A stretch of DNA of 64,000 bases from JAUWCL01 sp964599375 (GCA_964599375.1 CAZREW010000004.1:124001-188000); one strand, 5' to 3'; positions 1-8,706 are shown, numbered from the stretch's first letter. Notes: a model not told the origin generated them from the letters alone. A program made the numbers and translations.

Positions 1-64
1 TTGACACGGGCCCCCCGCTGTTGCAGGATATATCCAAGTGATGAAGCGCGATAAAGGAGGACTG

Positions 65-1432
65 TTGGATTTCAGGACCCTTTTCGAACCGAAGACGATG
101 GCGGTGGTCGGGTTGTCGCTGAGCAACGAGCGGCACCCCGCCAACATCATCTATAACAAGAACTATTTCCGCTACCCGGTGAAGGTCTTCGGCGTCAACC
201 CGAAGGGCGGGATGTACCACAAGGAGAAGATCTACAGGGCGATCTCAGAGATCCCCGAAAAGATCGACCTGGCGGTCATAGCGGTGCGCGCCGAGCACGT
301 GCCCGGCGTTCTGAAGGAATGCATAGACAGCTGGGTCGGCGGAGCGATCGTCATCTCCGGCGGGTTTGCCGAGACCGGCAGGTTGGACCTGCGCCGGCAG
401 TTCGAGGAGATAGCCACGCAGGCCGATTTCCCTATATTGGGCCCGAACTGCCTCGGGATATATTCCTCCGGGCTGGTTGACTCCCTCTTTCTTCCGAGCG
501 AGAGGATGGTAAGGCCCGATCCCGGGAACGTCGCGATCGTCAGCCAGAGCGGGGGTATACTGGTAGACCAGATGGTCAAGTTCTCCGAGCAGGGGGTCGG
601 GCTCTCCAGGGCGGTCAGCATCGGCAACAAGGCAGCCGTCAAGGAACTCGATCTTCTGAACTACCTGGCCAGGGACGAGAAGACGGATGTGATCGCATTT
701 TACATCGAGGGATTCGGCCCCGGGGAAGGCAGGGAATTCGTGACCGCTGCGGGCAGGAGCCCGAAGCCTGTGATAGTGATGAAAGCGGGAAAGAGCCAGG
801 CGGGGAGCAGGGCGGTATCGAGCCATACCGCGTCGATCGCGGGGGACTACGCTGTCTTCTCCTCCGTGATGAGCCAGTACGGTATCGTCGAGGCGAAGGA
901 CGAGTACGCGATGGTCTCCTTCTGCGAGTCGCTTAGCTGCTATCCCAAGGGAATAGAGGGCAGGGTCGGGATCGTCACCGCAAGCGGAGGCCATGGCGCC
1001 GTCGCCGTCGATACATGCGAGGCCTCAGGCCTCATAGTCCCTCAGTTCTCCATGGAAGTGCAGGAGGCGTTACGCGGGCGCCTGTCCGCGAGCATCCAGC
1101 CAATCGCGTCGCTCGGAAACCCGATCGACCTTACCGGGAGCGCCAGGGATGATGATTTTGTCATCGCGGCCAGCGAGCTGAGCAGGCTTCCCGACGTCGA
1201 CTGCGTGATCGTGCTGCTCCTTCCATATATACCAGAGGTCACTTCCGATGTGGGGGCCAGGCTCAGCCGCGTATACCAGGAGGAAGGCAAGCCGATCGTC
1301 GCCTATGTGCCGCACGTGGAGAAATACATGATGATCATAGAGGGTTTCCAGCTGAACAAAGTCCCCGTCTCGAGCTCGATCGAGGGAGCGGTCCTGATGG
1401 TCGAGGCGATGAAGAGGTGCATGCAATGCTGA
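65..1432 (+). CDS. acdA: ADP-forming acyl-CoA (acetate-CoA) ligase, alpha (CoA-binding) subunit
   Basis: This 455-residue protein has the CoA-binding Rossmann domain, opening with a PKTMAVVG motif, followed by two succinyl-CoA-ligase-like domains. GPNCLG, SQSGG and the SSHTASIAGD segment, which carries the phosphorylated histidine, are all visible. The family converts acetyl-CoA, ADP and phosphate to acetate, ATP and CoA in the cytoplasm. A GTG at 38 and an ATG at 41 are also in frame, but a strong Shine-Dalgarno AAAGGAGG ends at 60, just before a TTG at 65. That start leaves the protein beginning at the family's usual place. The gene overlaps the beta-subunit gene by seven bases, so the two are probably translationally coupled. 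The function is secure at family level; the acyl substrate is not known. Confidence 0.85.
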   Translation: MDFRTLFEPKTMAVVGLSLSNERHPANIIYNKNYFRYPVKVFGVNPKGGMYHKEKIYRAISEIPEKIDLAVIAVRAEHVPGVLKECIDSWVGGAIVISGGFAETGRLDLRRQFEEIATQADFPILGPNCLGIYSSGLVDSLFLPSERMVRPDPGNVAIVSQSGGILVDQMVKFSEQGVGLSRAVSIGNKAAVKELDLLNYLARDEKTDVIAFYIEGFGPGEGREFVTAAGRSPKPVIVMKAGKSQAGSRAVSSHTASIAGDYAVFSSVMSQYGIVEAKDEYAMVSFCESLSCYPKGIEGRVGIVTASGGHGAVAVDTCEASGLIVPQFSMEVQEALRGRLSASIQPIASLGNPIDLTGSARDDDFVIAASELSRLPDVDCVIVLLLPYIPEVTSDVGARLSRVYQEEGKPIVAYVPHVEKYMMIIEGFQLNKVPVSSSIEGAVLMVEAMKRCMQC

Positions 1433-2112
1433 ACAAGACCGCCTCAGCCATAATCGAAAGTTCCCGGAAGTACGGATGGGTCCTCGAGCCTGACGCGAAA
1501 CGCCTGTTCGCCGAGGCCGGATTCGATGTGCCCCGGTTCGAATGGGTGCGCTCTGTGGATGAAGCGGTCGCCGCGGGTGAACGTGCCGGATGGCCAGCGG
1601 TGGCAAAGGTCGTCTCCCCGGAGGTCATTCACAAATCGGATGTCGGCGGAGTGGCGGTCGGGATAGAAGGCCCGGATGAGATGAGGGAGGTCTTTGGACG
1701 GTTAAGCGGCATAGCCGGCTTCGAAGGAGTGCTGGTAGAGGAGATGATTCCCGGAATAGAGCTTATCGTCGGCGGAAAGATCGACGAGCAGTTCGGTCCT
1801 GTCGTGCTTGCCGGCATGGGAGGAATGGGTGTAGAGATATACAAGGATACGGCGATCAGGATGGCGCCGATAACCGAGGGGAACGTCGGTTCGATGCTCG
1901 ACGAGATAACGGCAGTAGGCATCCTGCGAGGATACCGCGGATCGGCCGGGGTCGATATGGGGAAGCTTAAGAAACTGATAGCGGATTTCTCGGCACTGAT
2001 GATGGAGATGGCCGATCAGATCGAATCGGTCGATCTCAATCCGGTGATCTGTACGGAGAAGAAATGCGTCATCGCGGACGCTAGAATTATACTGAAAAAA
2101 AATGACAATTGA
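1426..2112 (+). CDS. acdB: ADP-forming acyl-CoA ligase, beta (ATP-grasp) subunit
   Basis: This 228-residue ATP-grasp subunit has the length usual for stand-alone beta subunits. Typical segments are WPAVAKVVSPEVIHKSDVGGV near residue 50, the LVEEMIPG and GPVVLAGMGG motifs, and VDLNPVI near the end, which supplies metal-binding residues. It would pair with the preceding alpha subunit to make ATP from acyl-CoA. ATG 1426 is preferred over GTG 1417 because GAAGAGG lies eight bases upstream of it. Together the two genes form a split version of the enzyme that many bacteria carry as one fused chain. Confidence 0.85.
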   Translation: MLNKTASAIIESSRKYGWVLEPDAKRLFAEAGFDVPRFEWVRSVDEAVAAGERAGWPAVAKVVSPEVIHKSDVGGVAVGIEGPDEMREVFGRLSGIAGFEGVLVEEMIPGIELIVGGKIDEQFGPVVLAGMGGMGVEIYKDTAIRMAPITEGNVGSMLDEITAVGILRGYRGSAGVDMGKLKKLIADFSALMMEMADQIESVDLNPVICTEKKCVIADARIILKKNDN

Positions 2113-2139
2113 CGTTGACAAGTCAAATAGATGCGGTTT

Positions 2140-2183
2140 AGGCTTCGATCAGGTAAAAAGGTAAGCAACTCGTCTCGAAGCCT
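2140..2183 (+). promoter_or_regulatory. Inverted repeat in the leader of the histone gene
   Basis: AGGCTTCGA at 2140-2148 is matched by its reverse complement at 2175-2183, separated by 26 bases. It could form a leader hairpin ending about 18 bases before the ribosome binding site AAGGAGG (2200-2206). A TTGACA that could be a -35 box lies at 2115-2120, inside the small palindrome TTGACAAGTCAA; no good -10 follows it. Use as a regulatory element is inference. Confidence 0.35.
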
Positions 2184-2212
2184 GTCAACAGACAGAAAGA
2201 AGGAGGGATAAG

Positions 2213-2389
2213 ATGGCAGAGACTTACGTTTACGCTTCGAGGGTCAAGGAACTGGCCAAGAAGCACGGCCTCAGGATGAGCGGGGACGCGGCTGACGCGT
2301 TGAACGCAAAGATCGCAGCGATGGTGAAGGCCGCCGCCGAAAGGGCGAAGGGCAACAAGCGCAAGACCATCTACCCGTTCGATTTCTAG
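2213..2389 (+). CDS. Small bacterial histone-fold DNA-binding protein
   Basis: This 58-residue basic protein starts at an ATG with AAGGAGG seven bases upstream. Its sequence fits a single, truncated histone fold: a short N-terminal helix (VKELAKK), a loop with SGDAADAL leading into a long central helix rich in alanine and lysine, and the C-terminal motif KRKTIYPFDF. That ending matches the RKT-x-x-x-x-D signature that closes histone folds, including the bacterial histone of Bdellovibrio. By family it should dimerise and bind or bend DNA. It stands alone between the acyl-CoA ligase genes and a strong terminator, as expected for an abundant chromatin protein. I identified it from remembered motifs, without an alignment. 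Confidence 0.7.
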   Translation: MAETYVYASRVKELAKKHGLRMSGDAADALNAKIAAMVKAAAERAKGNKRKTIYPFDF

Positions 2390-2417
2390 AGCCTGCGAAC
2401 CGGTATTTGAAATACGG

Positions 2418-2448
2418 GGGCGGCCGCCTGGCGGCCGCCTTTCTTTTT
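2418..2448 (+). terminator. Rho-independent terminator after the histone gene
   Basis: A nine-base-pair G+C-only stem (GGCGGCCGC and its complement) with a three-base loop at 2419-2439 is followed by TTTCTTTTT. It ends transcription from the left and abuts the stop codon of the convergent PrsW-like gene. Its minus-strand side has no T run, so it works mainly in the plus direction. Confidence 0.85.
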
Positions 2449-3472
2449 ACCGGTATCCTCCGCGCCTGCCGGGCACGAACCCGGTCAGCATGTGAAGCTG
2501 CCAGAGGTCGCGGCTGCTCCAGCGCAGCAGCGGATGCAGGGCGAGCTTCCCAGTCACCCCGATCCGCCCCTCGAGATACCTTAGTTCCCTGAACATGTCC
2601 TCGACTTCCGGGTCGGCAGGAGGCTCGAACCCGTTTTCCCGCATCAGCAGTATCCCCTTGGCCCTGATCGAGAGCTCGAGATGAAGCCGAAGGCAGCAGA
2701 GCATGTCCGCTACCGTCTCTCCAGTGAAGGTGCGTTTGAGTGAGATGAGGTACTCGCCGACAGGCGTGCCGGCGATATCTCCCGAAGTTATCATCTCCAG
2801 CATCTGCTGGTCCGAATCGAAACCTATCCCGAGCCACTTCCTGAGCGCCCGCTCGCTCTGGTGGAAGACGAGAATCATCACCAGGGGAACACCGACGAGC
2901 AGAGCGAGCGCCGACGAGATGGGAGAGATGAAGAAATGGTTGAAGAGTGAATGTATTATGGCCGCCATCAGGAAGGCGGGGAGGACCGTGGATACTGACA
3001 ACGCGCCCCGCATCTCCGAGGCCGTCTTTGCAAGGATACCGAATATCGCTGTCGACGTGCCGTGCATCAGAGCGGGGCCGAAGCCCCGCACTACGCTGAA
3101 AGCGACACCATATTCTGTCATCGTGTTGAGATAGTATACGTTCTCCACTATCGCGAAACCAGCGCCGATGGCGAACCCGTGTATCGCCGTGTCCACCATG
3201 AACCCGGTCCTCCGCCTGGAGATGAGCCAGACCAGCCATGTCCCCTTCAGCGCCTCCTCGAGCAGAGGGGCCACGTATTTCGAATACGAGGCGAATGATA
3301 TGCCCAGGGCAGGCATCAGCTGCCCGGTGATGAAGAAGGCCGCCACGGCCGCCGCGAACCCCGCCGCCAGGCTCGCCGCCACGTGCCCGAACCGGACGAG
3401 CTTGAACGAGTCCATAGCCTTCAGGACGAGGAGGAACACGAGGACTGGTATTATAGCGATGAGATAGGTCAA
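2447..3472 (-). CDS. prsW: PrsW-like intramembrane metalloprotease
   Basis: This 341-residue polytopic membrane protein carries the PrsW/CAAX-protease residue pattern in its N-terminal half: LLEEALK (Glu72, Glu73), VEN (Glu110, Asn111), MHG (His137) and IIHSLFNH (His174, His179), with hydrophobic segments between. The C-terminal 120 residues after the last membrane segment are soluble and mostly helical, with no motif I recognise. PrsW of Bacillus subtilis makes the first cut in an anti-sigma factor, and here the gene is last in a cluster that encodes an ECF sigma/anti-sigma pair. The only fitting start is TTG 3472; the nearby ATG at 3476 is out of frame. The gene begins 20 bases after the preceding gene ends, so it is probably in its operon. 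Confidence 0.75.
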   Translation of the reverse strand: MTYLIAIIPVLVFLLVLKAMDSFKLVRFGHVAASLAAGFAAAVAAFFITGQLMPALGISFASYSKYVAPLLEEALKGTWLVWLISRRRTGFMVDTAIHGFAIGAGFAIVENVYYLNTMTEYGVAFSVVRGFGPALMHGTSTAIFGILAKTASEMRGALSVSTVLPAFLMAAIIHSLFNHFFISPISSALALLVGVPLVMILVFHQSERALRKWLGIGFDSDQQMLEMITSGDIAGTPVGEYLISLKRTFTGETVADMLCCLRLHLELSIRAKGILLMRENGFEPPADPEVEDMFRELRYLEGRIGVTGKLALHPLLRWSSRDLWQLHMLTGFVPGRRGGYR

Positions 3473-3491
3473 CTCATTTATTACCTTGTGA

Positions 3492-6400
3492 TTATCTCAA
3501 TATCTTCAGCGAGAGCATCAACTCTTCCCTAGGTGCGTAGCCCTCTTCGAAGGCGAAGGCGTACCCCGCCGAGAATGTCGTCTGCAGTGACGAGAAGAAT
3601 ACGACCCTGAAGTTCAGCTGGGCCCCGGCGTCGGCCACTTCGACTCCTTCGTAGTCAGGATCGATGTTTGTCGCGATCGCCGAGCCGAAGAAGGTCAGAC
3701 TCGCCCAGTTGGCGTAGAGCGAGGGCCATCCGAGGGATGAGAACCTCAGCGGCGGCAGGGCCCACTCGATGGTCCCCTTGAGGAAGTTCGTCCCGCCTAT
3801 CTCGTTCAGCTCTACTCCGGGGAATGCGTAGAACTCCCTGTACCTGTCGACCACCTGGTGGTCGACCCAGTTGTTACCGAACCCTCCGAAGTAGAAGTAC
3901 GAGTTCGACTCCTTGCGGTCGCCCAGCGAGAATCCTCCCGAACTCCTCAGCCATACCGACGAATGTTCCCACGGCAGAAGGAAGCCGAGGTCGAGGGTGC
4001 CCCACAGCAGGGGGTAGAGGTCACCGTTGATGAGCGAGGAGTATTCGTTCAGCGAGAAGGTCATCCCCTTCTCCGCTTGTATTCCCCCGATCGTCCGCCT
4101 CACGTGGCTGTAATCGAGCGAGCCCTCGAGCGTGTAGAAGTCCTTGATCGTCGCCTGGATGTTCTGGTAGTCGGGGAGATACTCGAGGTTGCCGTAGGCC
4201 GCCGCTCTGACCTTGAGACCCAGCTTTTTCGGCCTGTCGACGACGAATCCGTAGACATAGTCGAGGGCGAGGGAATGACCCTTCCTGCTGACCTTAGTGG
4301 GGCCGAACAGGTCGTAGAAGTCGGCCCTGTTGTAATAGCCCGTCGCCGCCCATCGTCCCCTCGAGTACCTGAACCTGAAATGGGCCCGCTCGTTCTCCGG
4401 CAGTCCGGTGACCGGCGTGTAGGAGACGGCCATGTCCAGGGCGTTGATACCGACGGGATCCATCATGTTGAACCGCAGCCCGATCGTGCCATAGTCCTTG
4501 TACCCCTCGACCACCGGGTAGAGGGATGTCACCCGCAGGCTTCTGGCAGGGCTGTATTCCCCCTCGTACGTCTTGAGCGAATCGATCTCTATTTCTCTCG
4601 GCGAGGAGAGCTTCCAGTCCTTGACCTCGGGGTGGTCGAGCACTACCGCCTGGCCGAGGTAGCGGACTACAGCGATGTCCTCGATCGGCCTTACCGGTGT
4701 CATGGCGGGCTCGAAACCTCCGCTGGTATAGAGGAAAGCGATCAGGGAATCGTCCGACACGGGGAGGGGGCGGAAGCCGCCGACTTCGAAGTTGCTCAGC
4801 GCCTCGAGCTTCCACTGCTCGAGATCGAATCTGAATATATTCGACGTGCCGGTGACGTACGACGTCCCGTAGAGGTACCGCCCGTCCGGAGAATGGACGA
4901 AGTTCGCCGCGTTGTTGTCGGGGAACTCGTGGATCAGCTCCCACGTACCATCCCCCATGATCAGCCTGGCCGTCTCCATCCTTATGAGCCTCTGCCGGCC
5001 GCTTATGTCGGTCATCGTCCCGGTCAGATACCTTCCATCGGGTGAGATGTCGATATCGAACATGTCTATCCCGTACCTCAGCTTGATGAGCTCGTACCCG
5101 TCAGAGTAAGGGGGCGTGAACATCACGATGCTGGTGAACCCGTTGTCGTGCCTCATCCCCCAGATGGTCGAATCTGCCCGGTTGTAGACGAGATCGCCGG
5201 TGCGGTTGTTTCTGCACAGGACCTTCGTCTTGCCCGTAGCGATATCGACCGAGTTCAGGTCGCGCCAGCCCCTGCTGTTATCGGTCGTGAAGAAGAGTGT
5301 CCCGCTTTCGGGGTCATAGGCGAGTGAAGTGACGTAGTAAAGAGCGGGCGTCTCGATCTCGCATATCTTCCTCATCCTCCCCGAGTCGATGTCTATCGCG
5401 GCGATATGTGAGAACTCCCCCGGATAGTTGACGGCGGTGTAAAGCGTCCGCGTCCCGGCGTCGAAGAACTCTCTGGAGACCGACCCAAGGGCCCTTTCGC
5501 ACAGCGGCCTTGCCGGCGTCACGGGGTACTGCCTTATCGAATCGACTATGTTCGTCGTCTGCCACTTCTTCTCGAACTCGATCCATTCGTTCCATTTCTC
5601 GTAGATAGAGGCGCCGTAGACCTTCTGGAACTGCCTCGAGAAGTAGGCGCCGCTGCCCTCGTTGCGGCGGACCCATTCGATCACGGATCCGGGGCCTTCG
5701 GTGAGGGCGAGGTAGCTGAAGAAGCGTGTGCCGTAGAGGTATGACATCTGCCCGATCTGGAAATCCTTAGCCGTACCTTCAGATTCGAGGCCTACGACGG
5801 TGTAGAACTCGGTGCTGTCCAGGACCATGGCCCTGAACGTCATCTCGTCGTACCCGGTCAACGACCTGCCGATGCCGCCAGCCATCCATGTCTCCATGAA
5901 AACGGCGATCCCTTCATGGTACCACCGCGGCGCATAGAGACGCGGGGTGGTGAGATAGGCATAGAATATCGATACCGGGTCCTCGGCTACGGGGTGGACC
6001 TTTCCGAAGAAGAGCTTCCTGAACCTCGAGTCCCATCCGGTCGCCTGGTCGGAGGCCGTGACATGCACCAGCTCGTGGTTCATCACCCAGTTCATTCGCT
6101 CGTTCGTCGGGCATGTGTCGTATACGTACTCGAAAGGCTCGATCCCGAGCGTGATCCAGTTGTTGGGGATCACTGTCGTCCCTGCGTATCCGTAGTCATC
6201 GTCGTCGTTGAAATATACCGTTACCTCGCCGCTCGGTGTGTACCCGAAGAACTTCTGGTGGTAATGGAAAGCGTTTTCGAAGCACCGTGACAGGTGCTCA
6301 ATGACATACTCCTGCTCCCTGAAGAAGTAGAAGACCCTCAGGTCCCTGGTCTCGTATGTCCTGTATTTGAGCTGGTACGGTTTTTCCTGCACGTAATCGT

Positions 6401-6503
6401 CCTGGCCCGATGCGCGGCCGGGCGCGAGAATAACGGCCACGAAGGCGAGAAGGACCGGGATCGAGCGCTTGAGCAGTCCGGTGGTCGGTGTAAATGATCT
6501 CAT
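3492..6503 (-). CDS. Secreted zinc-peptidase, beta-propeller and outer-membrane barrel protein
   Basis: This 1003-residue protein has a signal peptide (residues 1-33, ending near GRASGQ). Next comes a gluzincin-type peptidase domain with HELVH at 143-147 and a WYHEG segment (Glu197) that would supply the third zinc ligand. About 350 residues of TolB/WD40-like propeller follow, with repeated SPDGRYL motifs. The last 350 residues alternate like a BamA-type outer-membrane barrel. ATG 6503 is chosen because AAAGGAAAGAG precedes it; the longer frame to 6578 runs back through a hairpin. Similar peptidase/propeller/barrel fusions occur in Bacteroidetes and related phyla without firm function. It is likely cotranscribed with the repeat-protein gene upstream and the protease gene downstream. 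Confidence 0.75.
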   Translation of the reverse strand: MRSFTPTTGLLKRSIPVLLAFVAVILAPGRASGQDDYVQEKPYQLKYRTYETRDLRVFYFFREQEYVIEHLSRCFENAFHYHQKFFGYTPSGEVTVYFNDDDDYGYAGTTVIPNNWITLGIEPFEYVYDTCPTNERMNWVMNHELVHVTASDQATGWDSRFRKLFFGKVHPVAEDPVSIFYAYLTTPRLYAPRWYHEGIAVFMETWMAGGIGRSLTGYDEMTFRAMVLDSTEFYTVVGLESEGTAKDFQIGQMSYLYGTRFFSYLALTEGPGSVIEWVRRNEGSGAYFSRQFQKVYGASIYEKWNEWIEFEKKWQTTNIVDSIRQYPVTPARPLCERALGSVSREFFDAGTRTLYTAVNYPGEFSHIAAIDIDSGRMRKICEIETPALYYVTSLAYDPESGTLFFTTDNSRGWRDLNSVDIATGKTKVLCRNNRTGDLVYNRADSTIWGMRHDNGFTSIVMFTPPYSDGYELIKLRYGIDMFDIDISPDGRYLTGTMTDISGRQRLIRMETARLIMGDGTWELIHEFPDNNAANFVHSPDGRYLYGTSYVTGTSNIFRFDLEQWKLEALSNFEVGGFRPLPVSDDSLIAFLYTSGGFEPAMTPVRPIEDIAVVRYLGQAVVLDHPEVKDWKLSSPREIEIDSLKTYEGEYSPARSLRVTSLYPVVEGYKDYGTIGLRFNMMDPVGINALDMAVSYTPVTGLPENERAHFRFRYSRGRWAATGYYNRADFYDLFGPTKVSRKGHSLALDYVYGFVVDRPKKLGLKVRAAAYGNLEYLPDYQNIQATIKDFYTLEGSLDYSHVRRTIGGIQAEKGMTFSLNEYSSLINGDLYPLLWGTLDLGFLLPWEHSSVWLRSSGGFSLGDRKESNSYFYFGGFGNNWVDHQVVDRYREFYAFPGVELNEIGGTNFLKGTIEWALPPLRFSSLGWPSLYANWASLTFFGSAIATNIDPDYEGVEVADAGAQLNFRVVFFSSLQTTFSAGYAFAFEEGYAPREELMLSLKILR

Positions 6504-6531
6504 CTCTTTCCTTTGAATGAAACGCGACAGC

Positions 6532-6568
6532 AAGGAGGCAGCCCGGCCGGTGCCGGGCTGCTCCTTCC
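6532..6568 (-). repeat. Strong hairpin between the repeat-protein and peptidase genes
   Basis: The two arms (about 15 pairs with a single bulged G, loop of four bases) flank the core GCAGCCCGGC. On the transcribed minus strand it lies between the stop of the repeat-protein gene and the start of the peptidase gene. No T run follows, so it is more likely an attenuating, processing or transcript-stabilising hairpin than a full terminator. Confidence 0.5.
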
Positions 6569-6641
6569 TACCACACACCCCTTCTTCCGCTTCGATTCAA
6601 AGGTCCTAAGGGCCGGGTGGCCGCTGGGGACCGGGAGACCT

Positions 6642-8603
6642 CTAGATCTCCCTGCTTATCGACGCCCTTTCCAGGATGGAAGCCCTGTTGAATATCGAGG
6701 CCCTTTCCTGGATCGAGACGCGTCCCATGATCGACGCCATTTCCTGGAGGGAGGCCCTGTTGAAGATCGAGGCCTTCTCCTGGAGCGAGGCGCGCTGCAT
6801 TATACTGGCCTTCTCCTCGAGAGAGAACCTGTTCATAAGGGAGGCCTTCTCCTGGAACGAGAACTTCTCCATCATGACGGTGGCCTTTTCCTGCATCGGC
6901 AGCTTATCGAAGGCTTCCATCGTTATCTCGGCCTTCTTGAGGATCGAGGTGCGCTCCGCCAGGGACAGCCGCTGCATCAGGTCCACACGCTCCTGAACCG
7001 AGGCGCAGTCGAAGATCGCCGCTTTTTCCTGCATGCAGCAGCGCTCGAACATGTCGACACGCTCCTGGATGTTCGCCCTTTCGAACAGGCTCGACTTCTC
7101 CTGGATCGAGGCTCTGTCGAAGATGCTGGCTTTCTCCATGATGTCGGCCCGCTCCATGATCGAGGATTTCTCCTGGATCGAGGCGCGTTCCATCAGAGAG
7201 CTCTTCTCCTCAAGGGAGGTGCGCTCGAGGATGTACGACTTCTCCTGCAGCGAGAACCTGTCCATCAGGGAGGCTTTCTCCTGGACGGAGAACTTGTCCA
7301 TCACGGCTGCCTTCTCCTGCATCGGGAGGCGGTCAAATTTCTCCATGGTCAGTTCGGCCCTCTTGAGGATGCCGGCGCGGTCTTCGGCCGACAGGCGGCC
7401 CATCAGCTCGACCCGTTCCTGCATCGTCGAGCGCTCGAATATCGAGGCCTTCTCCTGGATCGAGGCACGCTGCAGGATGTCGGCGCGCTCCTGAAGCGAT
7501 GCCTTCTCGAAGATGAATGAGGCCCTGCCTATCAGGCTGGTCCTCTGCATGATAGCGATCTTCTCCTGGATCGAGGCGCGGTTCATCAGTTCGGCCTTTT
7601 CCTGAATGGAGGCCCTCTGCATTATGCTCGATTTCTCCTGCATCGAGAACCTGTCCATAAGGGAGGCCTTCTCCTGGAGCGAGAACTTCTGCATGATGGC
7701 TGCCTTCTCCTGCACAGGGAGCTTACCGAAGGCTTCCATCGTGATCTCGGCCTTCTTGAGGATGGAGGCGCGCTCCTCGACGGACATCCGCTGCATCAGG
7801 TCTACCCGCTCCTGGATCGAGGCGCGCGCGAAGATCTCCGCCTTCTGCTGTAAGTTCGCCCTCTCGAGGATCGAGACGCGCTCCGCTATGGAGGCACGGT
7901 TGAAGATCTCCGCCTTCTGCTGTATGGAGGCGCGCTCCATGATGTCAAGGCGTTCCTGGATCGAGGTACGCTCGAAGATCGCTGCCTTCTGCTGGATCGA
8001 GGCGCGCATCATCAGGTCGGCTCTCTCCTGTACGGAGAGCCTCTCCATGATCGCCGCCTTCTCCTGAATGGTGGCCTTCTGCATCAGGGAGCTCTTCTCC
8101 TGGATCGAGAACTTCTCCATGATAGAGGCCTTTTCCTGCACCGGGAGCTTGTCGAAGGCTTCCATGGTCAGGGACATCTTCCCGAGGATATTGGTCCTTT
8201 CCTGGACGGAGAACCGCTGGAACATCGATACGCGCTCCATCGGGGTGGCGCGTTCAACAAGCGTGACCCGCTCCTGCGCGGGGGCGAGATCCGCGAACGC
8301 CGCTTTTTCCTGGATCGACGCTCTCTGCAGAAGATTCGACTTCTCCTGGAGCGAGGTCCGCTCAAAAAGAGCAGCCATCTCTTCGGGGGAGATGATATTG
8401 TCGATGTTGTAATCCGATTCGGATCCTCCCTCGAAGTTCAGCACGACGTCCTCGTCGCTCATCTGCTGGTCACGGTACTTGTCCACCGCTCCTATCGTGC
8501 CCTCAGCGCCGTCGCGCCTGGAGGGAGGATAGAAGAAGGCGAAGTAGGCGACCACCGCGATCGCGATCAGGACAACCACCAGCAGAACCTTGTTCTTCCC
8601 CAT
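6642..8603 (-). CDS. Membrane-anchored dodecapeptide-repeat protein
   Basis: I do not recognise this 653-residue protein. Residues 1-5 are MGKNK and 6-25 form one hydrophobic anchor. A short acidic linker follows, containing GTIGAV at 35-40. From residue 71 to the end the chain consists of about 45 units of twelve residues with consensus [AFT]-S-[ILM]-Q-E-[KR]-A-x-[IL]-[MF]-x-R. Four ten-residue units of the type AEITMEAFDK break the array and set a super-period of 131 or 142 residues. Serine followed three residues later by glutamate is a helix-capping pattern, so each unit may be one short helix in a superhelix, as in MgtE N-domains or FliG (inference). ATG 8603 has AAGGAGG six bases upstream. 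The gene lies between an anti-sigma gene and a secreted peptidase gene. The array was probably built by tandem duplication of 36-base units. Confidence 0.8.
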   Translation of the reverse strand: MGKNKVLLVVVLIAIAVVAYFAFFYPPSRRDGAEGTIGAVDKYRDQQMSDEDVVLNFEGGSESDYNIDNIISPEEMAALFERTSLQEKSNLLQRASIQEKAAFADLAPAQERVTLVERATPMERVSMFQRFSVQERTNILGKMSLTMEAFDKLPVQEKASIMEKFSIQEKSSLMQKATIQEKAAIMERLSVQERADLMMRASIQQKAAIFERTSIQERLDIMERASIQQKAEIFNRASIAERVSILERANLQQKAEIFARASIQERVDLMQRMSVEERASILKKAEITMEAFGKLPVQEKAAIMQKFSLQEKASLMDRFSMQEKSSIMQRASIQEKAELMNRASIQEKIAIMQRTSLIGRASFIFEKASLQERADILQRASIQEKASIFERSTMQERVELMGRLSAEDRAGILKRAELTMEKFDRLPMQEKAAVMDKFSVQEKASLMDRFSLQEKSYILERTSLEEKSSLMERASIQEKSSIMERADIMEKASIFDRASIQEKSSLFERANIQERVDMFERCCMQEKAAIFDCASVQERVDLMQRLSLAERTSILKKAEITMEAFDKLPMQEKATVMMEKFSFQEKASLMNRFSLEEKASIMQRASLQEKASIFNRASLQEMASIMGRVSIQERASIFNRASILERASISREI

Positions 8604-8666
8604 CTGGTGACCTCCTTCTTGTAATGGGTTTCCAACCGCTTGCTGATTTAACCTTCACTCTAAATA

Positions 8667-8702
8667 CAGGCGGACCCTCCGAAAGTTGGTCGGCTTCGCC
8701 TG
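8667..8702 (-). promoter_or_regulatory. Nested inverted repeat upstream of the repeat-protein gene
   Basis: On the minus strand CAGGCG pairs with CGCCTG across 24 bases that themselves contain CCGA and TCGG. This gives a two-part hairpin in the gap between the anti-sigma stop and the repeat-protein ribosome binding site. No T run follows. It could adjust expression of the repeat gene relative to the sigma/anti-sigma pair, but that is only inference. Confidence 0.3.
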
Positions 8703-8706
8703 CTTT

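Noticed and set aside
6513..8412. Several plus-strand reading frames across the repeat-protein gene
   Set aside because: They are reverse-complement shadows of the minus-strand 12-residue repeats; only the minus frame has a ribosome binding site and membrane anchor.
6642..8603. Regularly spaced short DNA repeats that could look like a CRISPR array
   Set aside because: The repeats are contiguous 36-base coding units of one open reading frame with codon-level variation and no unique spacers or cas genes.
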